Counted from the stretch's first letter, positions 45,132 through 54,036 are shown. The stretch: DNA of 64,000 bases from Thiocystis violascens DSM 198 (GCF_000227745.2 NC_018012.1:4151412-4215411); one strand, 5' to 3'. Translations and numbers: made by a program. The notes: a model not told the origin generated them from the letters alone.

Positions 45132-47995
45132 TGCGGGGGGATCCTTTTGTTCATTTTCGGGTTGAATTGGCCGGTCAGGGCTTCGTCGATCAGCCGTTCG
45201 TGCTGCTCGACATGGGCGGCGCGATGCCCGACGGCGGGGGCCGCGGAACTGGCGCGTCCGACATAATAGGGGCGTTTGCCCATCTGGATCAGATTGTGGA
45301 AGCGATGCTTGATCTGGTCCCAGGCGCCCTGGTTCTGTGGCTCTTCCTGGCACCAGACGATTTCCTCGGTCGCGCCGTAATGATCGATCGCAGCGGCGAA
45401 CGGTTCGCTGGGAAAGGGATAGAGCTGTTCGAGTCGGATGATGGCCGCATTGGTCAGACTGCGGGCGCGTCTGGCCTCCAACAGATCGAAATAGACCTTG
45501 CCGCAGCAGAAGATCAGCCGTTCCACCCCGGCGGGGTCGATGGGATCGATCTCCGGGATGATCGTCTGAAATTGTCCGCCAGCGAGTTCGTCCAGCGAGG
45601 AGACCGCCAGACGATGCCGCAGCAGGCTTTTGGGCGTCATCACGATCAGCGGTTTACGGTAGTCGCGCACCATCTGGCGACGCAGCAGATGGAACATCTG
45701 CGCCGGTGTGGTGGGGACGCAGACCTGGATGTTGTGCTCGGCACTGAGTTGTAGGAAGCGTTCGATGCGCGCCGAGGAATGTTCCGCGCCCTGACCTTCG
45801 AGACCGTGCGGTAGCAGCATGACCAGCCCGCAGCACAGACCCCATTTGGTTCCGGCGGAGGTGATGAACTGGTCGATGACCACCTGCGCGCCGTTGGCGA
45901 AATCGCCAAACTGCGCCTCCCACAAAGTGAGCGCGGTGGGCTCGGCGGTGGCGAAGCCGTATTCGTAGCCGAGAACGGCCTCCTCGGAGAGGATGGAGTC
46001 GATGGCGATGAAGGCACCTTGAGTGTCGCTCAGATGCTGAAGTGGGGTATAGGAGTCGCCGGTCAGTTGATCGTGGATCTTGGCGTGACGGTGGACAAAG
46101 GTGCCACGCCCCACGTCCTGCCCGGATAGACGCACCGGGATGCCGGCGTCGAGCAAGGTCGCATAGGCCAGATTCTCGGCGAAGCCCCAGTTCAAGAGTT
46201 GATCGCCCTGGCCCATCTTGCGCCGCTCGTCCCACAGTTTTTCGACGCGCGGATGGAGCGCGAAGCCCTCGGGCAGCCGCAGCATGGCTTCGGTGAGCGC
46301 CTGGAGTTTGGCGAGCGGGACGCCGGTGTCCAGATCCTGATCCCAGTCGGTGCCCCGGCAGAAGCCCCAGTCGACCCGATAGAGATGATCGAGCCCGCAG
46401 AGCACCGGGCGCGCGACCACCACGCCCTGTTCGAGCGAATCGCGGTAGTCGGCGATCATGGCGTCCACCGCGTCTTTCTCGATGACGCCCCCGGCGACGA
46501 GCCGGTCGGCATAAACGGCGCGCGGGGTCGGATGGTTGCGGATCTTGGCGTACATCATCGGCTGGGTCACGGCCGGTTCGTCGGCCTCGTTATGACCGAG
46601 ACGGCGATAACAGACCAGATCGATGATGACATCCTTGTGGAACTGGTTACGGAAATCCAGCGCCATGCGGGTGACGAAGATCACCGCCTCCGGGTCGTCG
46701 CCGTTGACGTGAAACACGGGCGCCTGAACCAGCTTTCCGACATCGGTGCAATAGGCGCTGGAGCGCGCGTCCAGCGGGTGGCTGGTGGTGAAGCCGATCT
46801 GGTTGTTGATGACGATGTGGACCGTGCCGCCGGTCGAATAACTGCGGGTCTGCGAGAGTTGCAGGGTCTCCATCACCACGCCCTGGCCGGCGAAGGCCGC
46901 GTCGCCGTGGATCAGCACCGGCAGAACCAGATTCCCCGCGCGGTCGAGCCGGCGGCGCTGGCGGGCGCGCACCGAACCCTCGATGACCGGGTTGATGATC
47001 TCCAGGTGCGAGGGGTTGAAGCCCAGCACCAGATGGACGATGCCGCCAGGGGTCTCGATGTCGGTGGCGAAGCCCATGTGGTATTTGACATCGCCGGCCA
47101 TCTTGCGCCAGTCCATGTGAACCCGGCCCTCGAACTCGTCGAAGATGTCGGTGGGCGGCTTGCCGAAGAGGTTGGTCAGCACATTCAGGCGTCCGCGATG
47201 CGCCATGCCGATGACGATCTCCTGCTGACCCTTGCGCCCGGCGCGCTGGATCAGCTCGTCGAGCATGGGGATGAGCGCGTCGCCGCCCTCCAGCGAGAAG
47301 CGTTTCTGGCCCACGTAGCGCTGGTGCAGATATTTCTCGAAGCCCTCGGCGGCGGTCAGCAGGGTCAGCAGCCAGCGGCGATCGGCGTCGTCCAGTTCGG
47401 GCGTGGCGCGATAGCCTTCGAGGCGCTTCTGGATCCAGCGCCGCTCCGGGGTGCTGGTGATGTGCATATACTCGGAGCCGACCGTGCCGCAGTAGGTCTG
47501 CTCGACCATCGCGACGATCTCGCGCAGCGGCATGCGGTCGGGGGCGTAGAGCGAACCGGTGTGGAAGACCAGGTCGAGATCGTTCGGTTCCAGGTTGTGA
47601 TAGGCCGGATCCAGGTCGGCGATCCGGGGCGTCTCGCGCAGATGGATGGGATCCAGGTTGGCGACCTGATGGCCGCGGTAGCGATAGCCGGTGATCAGGC
47701 CCAGCACCGCGGACTGCTTCTCGGCGGCGGCGGGTTCGAGATGCTCGGTCGAGCGGGCGCGGGCACGCGAGCGGCTCTCCTGCGCCAGGCGCATGAAGTT
47801 CTCGCGGACCGGACCATGCGGGGTTTCGGCGGCCTCGTTCGCGGCCGGTTGGCACATGTCGTCGAAACGAACCCGCCAGGCCAGGTCGATGCTTTCGGGA
47901 TCGGCGAGATAGCGCTCGTACAGATCCTCGATGAAATCCGCGTTACCGCCATACAAGGCGCCGGAACTCCGAAACAATTCTAGGATTGCGCTCAT
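45128..47995 (-). CDS. sucA: 2-oxoglutarate dehydrogenase E1 component
   Basis: A 955-residue thiamine diphosphate enzyme that decarboxylates 2-oxoglutarate and succinylates the lipoyl group of SucB. Visible: the N-terminal E1 segment with LFRSSGALYGGNADFIEDLYERYL, the substrate region AHRGRLNVLTNLFGKP, the TPP/Mg motif HGDAAFAGQGVVMETLQLS and NNQIGFTTS, and the transketolase C-terminal HGLEGQGAEHSSARIERFLQL. Length is normal. sucA-sucB form one operon by overlapping stop and start. sdhCDAB, often upstream, is not present. Presence of a full E1 suggests an oxidative TCA branch. Confidence 0.97.
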   Translation of the reverse strand: MSAILELFRSSGALYGGNADFIEDLYERYLADPESIDLAWRVRFDDMCQPAANEAAETPHGPVRENFMRLAQESRSRARARSTEHLEPAAAEKQSAVLGLITGYRYRGHQVANLDPIHLRETPRIADLDPAYHNLEPNDLDLVFHTGSLYAPDRMPLREIVAMVEQTYCGTVGSEYMHITSTPERRWIQKRLEGYRATPELDDADRRWLLTLLTAAEGFEKYLHQRYVGQKRFSLEGGDALIPMLDELIQRAGRKGQQEIVIGMAHRGRLNVLTNLFGKPPTDIFDEFEGRVHMDWRKMAGDVKYHMGFATDIETPGGIVHLVLGFNPSHLEIINPVIEGSVRARQRRRLDRAGNLVLPVLIHGDAAFAGQGVVMETLQLSQTRSYSTGGTVHIVINNQIGFTTSHPLDARSSAYCTDVGKLVQAPVFHVNGDDPEAVIFVTRMALDFRNQFHKDVIIDLVCYRRLGHNEADEPAVTQPMMYAKIRNHPTPRAVYADRLVAGGVIEKDAVDAMIADYRDSLEQGVVVARPVLCGLDHLYRVDWGFCRGTDWDQDLDTGVPLAKLQALTEAMLRLPEGFALHPRVEKLWDERRKMGQGDQLLNWGFAENLAYATLLDAGIPVRLSGQDVGRGTFVHRHAKIHDQLTGDSYTPLQHLSDTQGAFIAIDSILSEEAVLGYEYGFATAEPTALTLWEAQFGDFANGAQVVIDQFITSAGTKWGLCCGLVMLLPHGLEGQGAEHSSARIERFLQLSAEHNIQVCVPTTPAQMFHLLRRQMVRDYRKPLIVMTPKSLLRHRLAVSSLDELAGGQFQTIIPEIDPIDPAGVERLIFCCGKVYFDLLEARRARSLTNAAIIRLEQLYPFPSEPFAAAIDHYGATEEIVWCQEEPQNQGAWDQIKHRFHNLIQMGKRPYYVGRASSAAPAVGHRAAHVEQHERLIDEALTGQFNPKMNKRIPPQ

Positions 47996-48113
47996 GCTTT
48001 GGTTTGGCTGAATGGGAGATTTTGTTTTTTAGAACGCGAATTTATATCATATTCTCCACAATCCTGAACACGCCGCCGGTCTCGGTTGTGTCGGTGCACA
48101 AACAGCGAGCATT

Positions 48114-48338
48114 GTGGACAAGAACGACTCCACCGCCGAATTCGACGAGCGCAAGCGTCAGCGGATCCGTCTCGCCCGGCTTGAGGCGGACATGGCCTAT
48201 TTTCAGGCCCGCATCGAGCTGATCGGGGAAGCCAACACGAATAACCGGGTGGCGCAGCGCAAGGCGTTCAATTTTTTGCACAAAACGGTCGCTAGCAAGA
48301 TCCTGAAGCTCAAGCGCCGTTATAGCGATCTGGGTTAG
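48114..48338 (+). CDS. Small basic protein of unknown function
   Basis: A 74-residue, highly charged helical protein (FDERKRQRIRLARLEADMAYFQARIELIGE ... FLHKTVASKILKLKRRYSDLG). The start is GTG at 48114. There is no signal peptide or known domain; the predicted helices could form a coiled coil. It is divergent from sucA. The regular codon usage argues for a real gene, but I have no family to cite. Confidence 0.5.
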   Translation: MDKNDSTAEFDERKRQRIRLARLEADMAYFQARIELIGEANTNNRVAQRKAFNFLHKTVASKILKLKRRYSDLG

Positions 48339-48435
48339 GAAACTGTCCATTGCCCAGTCCCCGACGCCTATTCCTGTCCAGCACTGTTTCAGTTTCCAGT
48401 TGTCTGTTGTCAGGGAATTAGGCGATTTTTGGAAA

Positions 48436-48548
48436 ATTTCCGTTCGTCCCATTCGACAGTGCCTGTCCTGAGCGAAGCCGAAGGGGTCATGACAGGCTTC
48501 GACACGGCTCTCCTGAGCGCAGTCGAAGGGCTCGGGACGAACGGAAAT
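48436..48548. repeat. Family B palindromic repeat, long copy
   Basis: ATTTCCGTTCGTCCC and GGGACGAACGGAAAT form perfect 15-base ends of a 113-base element. Inside are CCTGTCCTGAGC and TCTCCTGAGCGCAGTCGAAG, the common internal motifs of the family. The surrounding 245 bases (48339-48583) hold no gene. Confidence 0.88.
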
Positions 48549-48583
48549 CGGTAAAGTCATTCCCGGAAATCACCTTATTACCC

Positions 48584-49282
48584 ATGCCGATCATGATTCT
48601 ACGCCGCCCCGGTCATCCCTGGCCGGTTCTGTTGGCCGCTCGCCGCGACGCAATGGCTGCGCGCGTCTCGCTGCCGCCTGCCCGCCACTGGCCTGATCGT
48701 CCCGAGGCGATCGCGACTCTCGATCCGCAAACCGAAGGAAGCTGGCTTGGTCTGAACGATCACGGCGTGGTGGCCGCGCTGCTGGAACGCGCGGAGATGC
48801 CGGATGGCGAATCGGGCCAGCGCAGCCGCGGCGAGCTGGTGCTGGAGGCGCTGGACCATGCCGAGGCCAGCGAGGCGGCCGGCGCGCTCGCCGATCTGCA
48901 TCCTGACGCCTATCGGCCGTTCAATCTGCTTGTGGCCGATCCCCGCGCGGCCTATTGGATCCGTCATGGCGATGACGGCCGGATGCGCGTCCAGCCGATT
49001 CCGCCCGGCGTGCATCTGCTGGCCGAGACCGAATTGGACGATCCCGCTCATCCATGGATCGCAGCCTATCTTTCCCGGTTCAAGGCGGCGGCGGTGCCGG
49101 ACCCGGAGCGGGGCGATTGGTCGGGCTGGCGGGATGCGCTCGCGAATCTCGATGGCGTGCGCTCAAGCGCATTGATCGCGCTCCCCGCCTTTCCCGGATT
49201 CAACAGCCAGCCCATCTGGCTCCAGGCCGAGGGCGGTTCGGAGCGGGATGTGTTGCGGGAGATTTGGCGCGCGCCGTTGTAA
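48584..49282 (+). CDS. NRDE-family (TANGO2-like) protein with altered active-site motif
   Basis: A 232-residue member of the NRDE/TANGO2 family, recognised by ILRRPGHPWPVLLAARRDAMAAR, PPARHWPDRPE, GSWLGLNDHGVVAALL, RSRGELVLEALDHA and AYRPFNLLVAD. Typical members begin MCT and carry NRDE; here the Cys at position 2 is absent (MPIMI) and NRDE reads RRDA. TANGO2 relatives have been linked to haem or lipid handling, but the bacterial role is not known. The start at 48584 depends on an ATG without a strong RBS. It may be functionally degenerate. Confidence 0.82.
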   Translation: MPIMILRRPGHPWPVLLAARRDAMAARVSLPPARHWPDRPEAIATLDPQTEGSWLGLNDHGVVAALLERAEMPDGESGQRSRGELVLEALDHAEASEAAGALADLHPDAYRPFNLLVADPRAAYWIRHGDDGRMRVQPIPPGVHLLAETELDDPAHPWIAAYLSRFKAAAVPDPERGDWSGWRDALANLDGVRSSALIALPAFPGFNSQPIWLQAEGGSERDVLREIWRAPL

Positions 49283-49373
49283 AACAGGTTCGGACGCCGC
49301 CCAATCGGCAATGCTCGGTTTGAACGTCACTGTATAGACTTCGCACCTGATATCCAGACATGGCCTTGGCGTA

Positions 49374-49397
49374 GGGGCGGGTTTGAAATCCGCCCCC
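49374..49397. repeat. Short palindromic repeat (GGGGCGG/CCGCCCC)
   Basis: GGGGCGGGTTTGAAATCCGCCCC is a compact hairpin of a type that recurs widely in bacterial intergenic regions (GGGCGGGTTTGAAACCCGCCC-like). Between it and the chemoreceptor remnant lies a perfect 16-base palindrome, CGATAGCTAGCTATCG (49416-49431). Confidence 0.5.
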
Positions 49398-49438
49398 GTG
49401 TCCTGTTATCACGTTCGATAGCTAGCTATCGCCGATGC

Positions 49439-49702
49439 CAGGGATCGCGACGGGTTTCCTTCGACGATGATCGTCGGACCGTCGCGCATCCGAAAGATTG
49501 GCAGCCATACCGCCGCCGTGATTGGCTCAACGCCAAGGCCGATGAACGCCAGGATGAGCGTATTGCCGATATTTGTGACGTGTATCAACTGGTGGTCCAG
49601 CAGTCGACGGCCAGCATTGAGGAATCCTCGCGCGCGGCCGAGGAACTGTCCGGTCACTCCCAGGAACTGGCGAGCAGGGTGGGGCGGTTCCGTCTCTCGT
49701 GA
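49439..49702 (+). pseudogene. Remnant of a methyl-accepting chemotaxis protein (C-terminus)
   Basis: An 88-codon open segment ending at the TGA at 49700-49702. The translation ends with STASIEESSRAAEELSGHS, QELASRVGRFRLS, which is the closing pattern of MCP signalling domains (IEESSAAAEELS ... LVGRFR). The preceding part (FDDDRRTVAHPKDWQPYRRR, then DWLNAKADERQDER) is less typical. The 5' part of the gene with sensor and membrane spans is missing, and no start codon is apparent, so it is a gene fragment. Confidence 0.72.
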
Positions 49703-50333
49703 CCGGACCGGAGACGTGCGAATTGCCCGTCGCGGCGGTGGCGCTGACGTTGCCGGTTCGCACGGCGGCGACGCCGACCGCTACCTTGCCGTAGGTGCGG
49801 TCGTCCTCGGGCACCGGAGTGAGCACCGGCAACAGCGGCGCCGTTACCTGGGTAGTGGTCAGGGTCCGGCCGGAGCCGAGGACGTCGTGCTCGGCCGTGA
49901 CGTTGAGAAACGGGCTGTAGAGGCCGGTCGAGAGCAATACCGGCACCCGCACCTGCAGGCCGGCGCTGCCCGTCAGAGCGTCGAGCGAAAAGTCCTGGCG
50001 CCCGTAGGCGAGCAGCGTGTCGGCGAACCAGTTGACATCGGTGAACGAGCCATAGCCGGCGATCTGGTAAGCCGCGGATGCGGTTGTGGGCGTTCTGGAC
50101 GTCGAGATTGATCGCGGGCTCGGAGTAACCGAAAACGGCTCCGAGCCGCACCCGTGGATCGAGCCGAACCTCGAGCCCAAGGGTACCGCCGACCGCGTGC
50201 CAGTCGGCGCCGGCCGCATGTATCCGCGTAGCTGTCGCCGAAGGCCGTCAGGTTGGCGAAATGCGCCTGAGCCGGGAAGACGCTGGCGACCAGCGCGGCG
50301 GCCGCCGCGACCGTTTTTTGTGGCCTCTTTGGG
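49703..50333 (-). pseudogene. Remnant of a GDSL-type esterase autotransporter
   Basis: Reading leftward from about 50333: a signal-peptide-like KTVAAAAALVASVFPAQAH leads into ANLTAFGDSYADT, the N-terminal GDSL block of EstA-like lipases. It then jumps to beta-barrel sequence (WHAVGGTLGLEVRLDPRVRL, GAVFGYSEPAINLDVQNAHN). A frameshift near 50070 moves it to YQIAGYGSFTDVNWFADTLL and following strands (LQVRVPVLLSTGLYSPFLNV). The catalytic middle is deleted, the reading frame is broken, and the terminal barrel strands are lost where it abuts the chemoreceptor remnant. No usable start codon is left. Confidence 0.75.
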
Positions 50334-50467
50334 TAATCAGGTTCCCTCGGTTTTCGTCTTCCAGGGGGATGTGCTCAACGCTGGGTGCCGGGTTCGTTCC
50401 CGGAAAAAAACGATCCGCCTCAATGCGCGGACAATATCCGTGACGATGACGCGCTCCTTGGCGATGG

Positions 50468-51991
50468 CTATTTTTCCTGTTCAGGCAGTCGAATCGAGAC
50501 CCGCAGGCCACCCTCCGGCCGGTTGGTCAGTCGCAACATGCCGCCGTGAGCGTGCACGATGGTTCGGGCCACGGCCAGTCCAAGTCCCGTGCCGCCGGTC
50601 TCGCGGCTGCGCGAGGCTTCGAGACGGAAAAAGGGCTCGAAGACCTTCTCGATCTGCGCGTCGGGGATACCGGGGCCGGCGTCGTCGATCTGGATGACGC
50701 GGCTGCCAGGCTCCTCGCGCACGGTCACTCGCACGCGACCGCCATACTTGACCGCGTTGTCGATCAGATTGGAGATGGCGCGTTTCAGCGAGACGGGCCG
50801 GCAACGGGCGACGAGCCGTTCCGGACCTTCATAGGCGACTTCGCCGCCGAGATCCACGTGATCATCGACCAGGGTCTGTACCAGGGCCGCGAGATCGGTC
50901 GAACGGGCGGCCTCGTCCGCGGCCTCGTCGCGCGCAAAGCCGAGCGTGGCGGATAGGATAGCCTCCATCTCCTCCAGCGTCGCGAGCGTCTTCTCGCGCA
51001 TGTCGGTGTCGTCGATGTACTCGGCGCGTAGCCGTAGGATCGTGATCGGGGTGCGCAGGTCGTGCGAGACGGCGGCCAGGAGGCGCGAGCGATCCTGGAT
51101 GTGCTTGTGCAGACGCTCCTGCATCTGATTGATGGCGCGGATGGTCTCGCGAACCTCGCGCGGGCCGTGCTCGCGCAGGCGCGGCGGATCTTCTCCATGT
51201 CCGAAGCGATGGGCCGCCTCGGCCAGATCGGCCATGGAGCGCGCCGTCTTGCGGGCGATGAAGAGCCCGGTGCCGATCGCCGCGACCAACAGTAGTCCCA
51301 GGAGTTGCAGGGTCTTGCCGGCCCAGGGCGGCGGCTGGTCGATGCGGGTCGTGCGGAAGTTGACCCAGTCGCCGTCACGCAGGCGTGCGCAGATGACGAT
51401 GGCCTTGACGTCGTGCGTGCGGATGTTCTCGCGAAGCTGGCGAGGGTCCATCGATGGCGAGGGTTGCGTCTCCTCACGATCTTGAAGGCGCCCATCGATG
51501 CCCGCTGTCGGGCGGTTGTCTTGATGTGATGGATGGACGTCCGGGGGCGGCTCGGGCCGCTTCGCTTCCGTGTCTCCGCGACGTTCGTCGATCTCCACGC
51601 GGACGCGCAGGGACTCGCGATCCTCGATTCCGAGGGCGCTGCGCAGCTTGTGGTGGATGACATGCTCGACGGCATGACGCCAGGGCCAGTTGAGCCCGAG
51701 ACTGGGGGCCGCGGTGACGTCGATCTGGTCCCCGGTACGCGAGAAGCGCTCGATGACGCGGGCGCGCTCGTCCGTGCTGGCATCCTGCAAAAGCCAGACG
51801 AGCGTGGTGACATCATCGATCAAATAGGCCAGGTTACGCTCCTCGAAGCGGTCCTTGCGCTCGTCCTGAAGGATGAGCCCGCCACCCAGGATCAGCACCA
51901 GGGACATGCCGATCAGAAGCGCCAGAATCCGGCCGGCCAAGGTATCGAGGTGCGCTGGAAGCAGGCGGCGGCGACACGGCGGTCTAGCCAT
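50468..51991 (-). CDS. Sensor histidine kinase
   Basis: A 507-residue inner-membrane kinase. Two transmembrane helices (ILALLIGMSLVLILGGGLIL near residue 22 and TLQLLGLLLVAAIGTGLFIA near 225) bound a periplasmic domain of about 180 residues rich in Arg, Pro and Asp. A HAMP domain leads to the HisKA box with H310 (AAVSHDLRTPITILRLRAEY). The ATPase has N-box NLIDNAVKYGG, G1 DDAGPGIPD, F-box FEPFFR and G2 GGTGLGLAVA. It is cotranscribed with the upstream response regulator (8-base overlap). The signal is unknown; the acidic/basic sensor domain could bind metals or peptides. Confidence 0.95.
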   Translation of the reverse strand: MARPPCRRRLLPAHLDTLAGRILALLIGMSLVLILGGGLILQDERKDRFEERNLAYLIDDVTTLVWLLQDASTDERARVIERFSRTGDQIDVTAAPSLGLNWPWRHAVEHVIHHKLRSALGIEDRESLRVRVEIDERRGDTEAKRPEPPPDVHPSHQDNRPTAGIDGRLQDREETQPSPSMDPRQLRENIRTHDVKAIVICARLRDGDWVNFRTTRIDQPPPWAGKTLQLLGLLLVAAIGTGLFIARKTARSMADLAEAAHRFGHGEDPPRLREHGPREVRETIRAINQMQERLHKHIQDRSRLLAAVSHDLRTPITILRLRAEYIDDTDMREKTLATLEEMEAILSATLGFARDEAADEAARSTDLAALVQTLVDDHVDLGGEVAYEGPERLVARCRPVSLKRAISNLIDNAVKYGGRVRVTVREEPGSRVIQIDDAGPGIPDAQIEKVFEPFFRLEASRSRETGGTGLGLAVARTIVHAHGGMLRLTNRPEGGLRVSIRLPEQEK

Positions 51992-52715
51992 CGCACCGCT
52001 CGACCTTAGGCGCGAAGAGATAGCCGTCGCCGCGGACCGTCTTGATGATCTGCGGGTCGCGCGATTGGTCGCCGAGCTTGCGTCTCAGGCGACTGACCAG
52101 GGTGTCGATGGCGCGGTCGAAGGCCCTGGCGTCGCGACCTCGGGCGAGGTCGAGCAGTTGATCGCGGCTCAGTACGCGACCGGGCCGGGTCACGAACGCC
52201 ATCAGCAAGGCGATCTCGGCCGTGCTGAGCGGAACCAGGGTCTGGTCCGGGTCGATCAGCTCGCGGGCGTCCGGCAGCAGGGTCCAGCCAAGAAAACAGA
52301 GGCGCTCGGCGGTCTCGTCCAAGCGACGGTCCTGGCTGGTTCCCGTGCGGCGCATCACCGCCTTGAGACGGGCCAGCAGCTCGCGGGGGTTGAAGGGCTT
52401 CGCAAGATAGTCGTCCGCGCCCATTTCCAGGCCGACGATGCGGTCCGTCTCTTCGCCCATGGCGGTGAGCATGATGACCGGCAAGGTGGCATTGGGTCCG
52501 GCGCGCAGGTTGCGACAGAGCGTGAGGCCGTCCTCGCCCGGCATCATGAGATCGAGGACGACCAGATCGATGGCGGCATCCGCCAGGATCCGCCGCATCT
52601 CGCCGCCGTTCGCGGCCGTCGTCACGCGATAGCCGTGATCCCCGAGATAGCGCTGCAAGAGCTGCCGGATCTCGGCGTGGTCATCGACGACAAGGATGTG
52701 CGACTGTTTTTCCAT
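51984..52715 (-). CDS. OmpR-family response regulator
   Basis: A 243-residue transcription factor. The receiver domain has the acidic pair D11-D12, phosphoacceptor D55 (VVLDLMMPGEDG), the Thr in VIMLTAMGEE and the Lys in LAKPFNPRELL. The winged-helix domain follows with LSTAEIALLMAFV, GRVLSRDQLLDLARG, RAIDTLVSRLRRKL and TVRGDGYLF. It is first in the two-gene operon and divergent from the DUF4405 gene, which is a natural candidate target. Confidence 0.96.
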   Translation of the reverse strand: MEKQSHILVVDDHAEIRQLLQRYLGDHGYRVTTAANGGEMRRILADAAIDLVVLDLMMPGEDGLTLCRNLRAGPNATLPVIMLTAMGEETDRIVGLEMGADDYLAKPFNPRELLARLKAVMRRTGTSQDRRLDETAERLCFLGWTLLPDARELIDPDQTLVPLSTAEIALLMAFVTRPGRVLSRDQLLDLARGRDARAFDRAIDTLVSRLRRKLGDQSRDPQIIKTVRGDGYLFAPKVERCDG

Positions 52716-52942
52716 GCGCTGAAGTGTAGAGCGTTGCGTTGAACGACGACGCGGATTTTCGTGACAAAGCTTGTCCGCTCCGCCCGTTGTCGCACAACGT
52801 CACAAAACCCGCCCTCTCTCGGCAAGTTCCGGACACATGGGGGCCGTGAAATAGCGCCCATGGAACGCGGTACGCCTCGCACTGAGTCATCGGCGCTCCG
52901 TCCCTGCCCTTGTCGCAAAATCAAATGAAAGAGGTGCTTCCA

Positions 52943-53434
52943 ATGCTCAGTCTGAATACCCGTCAGTGGTCCACCCCCGCCGTCATCGCCGCCGGCGTCT
53001 TCATGTCCGTCTCCGGCGTGCTGATGTTCTTCGGCATGCACGACCCGGTGACACTGGCCCACGAATGGATCGGCCTGGCCTTCGTCGTCTTCGTCGTCTT
53101 CCACATCTCCACCCACTGGCGCGGGTTCGCGGGCTACTTCTCGCGGCGCGCGGCACTTGGGATCATCGCGGTCGTGGGGCTGGCCACGGCTTCGCTCATC
53201 GGTCTGTCGGCCAGCCACGAGGGCGGCGGCGACATGAAGCATCGGATGTTTCAGACTTTCGAGCGCGCCCCATTGACCGAGATCGCCCCCTTGCTGGACG
53301 AGAGTGCCGACAGTCTGTCCGCCAAGCTCCAGGCCGGCGGCTTCAAGGTCGCCAGCACGGCCCAGTCGATCGAGGAGATCGCCTCGCGTAACGGCACCCG
53401 CCCGCCGGAGTTGATGCACGCACTGTTCGAATAA
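52943..53434 (+). CDS. DUF4405 membrane protein
   Basis: A 163-residue inner-membrane protein with three hydrophobic helices (TPAVIAAGVFMSVSGVLMFF; WIGLAFVVFVVFHISTHW; ALGIIAVVGLATASLIGLSA) and His residues at helix ends (HDPVTLAHEW, FHISTHW), the DUF4405 pattern that resembles cytochrome b-like haem sites. A soluble tail with DEEI-type helix (IEEIASRNGTRPPELMHALF) follows. The RBS GAGGTG favours the ATG at 52943 over earlier starts. It is divergent from the two-component operon, which may control it. Confidence 0.82.
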   Translation: MLSLNTRQWSTPAVIAAGVFMSVSGVLMFFGMHDPVTLAHEWIGLAFVVFVVFHISTHWRGFAGYFSRRAALGIIAVVGLATASLIGLSASHEGGGDMKHRMFQTFERAPLTEIAPLLDESADSLSAKLQAGGFKVASTAQSIEEIASRNGTRPPELMHALFE

Positions 53435-53575
53435 GGCATCGAGAATGGTCGGGGGAAGAAGGTCTATGTGCAGGCCGATTCGCCCTATCGTATGCAGCCG
53501 TTCGACCTGGCACTCTGGGAGGCGCGCAACGGCGACGACGAAATGGTGTCCTTCTCGACCATCCTCTCCTCGTGA
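53435..53575 (+). pseudogene. In-frame open segment beyond the DUF4405 stop
   Basis: After the TAA at 53432-53434 the same frame stays open for 46 codons to a TGA at 53573. The translation (GKKVYVQADSPYRMQPFDLA, then LWEARNGDDEMVSFSTILSS) looks like genuine protein with normal codon usage but has no start codon. Either the DUF4405 gene acquired a nonsense codon, or this is the tail of a separate lost gene. Confidence 0.45.
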
Positions 53576-53663
53576 ACTCACTGGCCTTCGTGGCGTCCAT
53601 GAGTGCCGTTGGCGGCGCCAGGGCGCAGATACACCTGCGAGACGTGCTCGCGGTCACGCTGAC

Positions 53664-53835
53664 CCCTGTCTATCCCTGTTTCGCGAAGTGGCAGAGGCGC
53701 GGAAGGAAGCCGACCGAAAACCGCAGGAAACTGACCGGAAATCAAGTAAACCAATTGGGGAATCAATAAACTGGTCGACCCATTGGGCGGTCAATGGGGT
53801 CTGTTCGTCACCGAGTCGATGCTGGCTGGTGATCT
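53664..53835 (+). pseudogene. Remnant of a DUF3782-type PD-(D/E)XK gene
   Basis: The DNA matches the intact gene at 29468-30019 in its 5' third: CTGTTTCG.GAAGTGG, GACCG.AA..CAGGA, and the strongly conserved GG.CAATGGGGTCTGTTCGTC. The frame is broken: LSLFREVAEARKEADRKPQE lies in one frame and GGQWGLFVTESMLAG in another, and the nuclease core is missing. The rest of 53576-54117 has no gene, only the family C repeat at 54010. Confidence 0.75.
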
Positions 53836-54009
53836 TCGACCGCCGCGCCGGACAACCGCCGAGCGAGGCACGCGCCAGCAGTCGCGAGATGCTCAGTTCG
53901 GCGAGACGCTGCATTCAGGCGGTGCGGGCGTGACTAAACGTTATCCTACGGAGAGAATGCTCATCGACGCGTTCGCGATTGGATCGGCACGCGACCGGCC
54001 ACACCCGAA

Positions 54010-54036
54010 GCGAGGGCGGGACGCCCTCGCTCCCAA
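54010..54036. repeat. Palindromic repeat, family C, second copy
   Basis: GCGAGGGCGGGACGCCCTCGC is a near-perfect hairpin followed by TCCCAA. Its reverse complement matches 1440-1465 with three or so differences. A long distance separates the copies, so it is an interspersed element. Confidence 0.65.

Noticed and set aside
46199..47983. Long open frame antisense to sucA, and similar ones antisense to mrdA (20596-22836), gltX (30365-32332) and mreB (18374-19564)
   Set aside because: Each lies wholly over a well-supported gene, has no recognisable domain, and is rich in His, Gln and Arg as expected from reverse reading of GC-biased codons.
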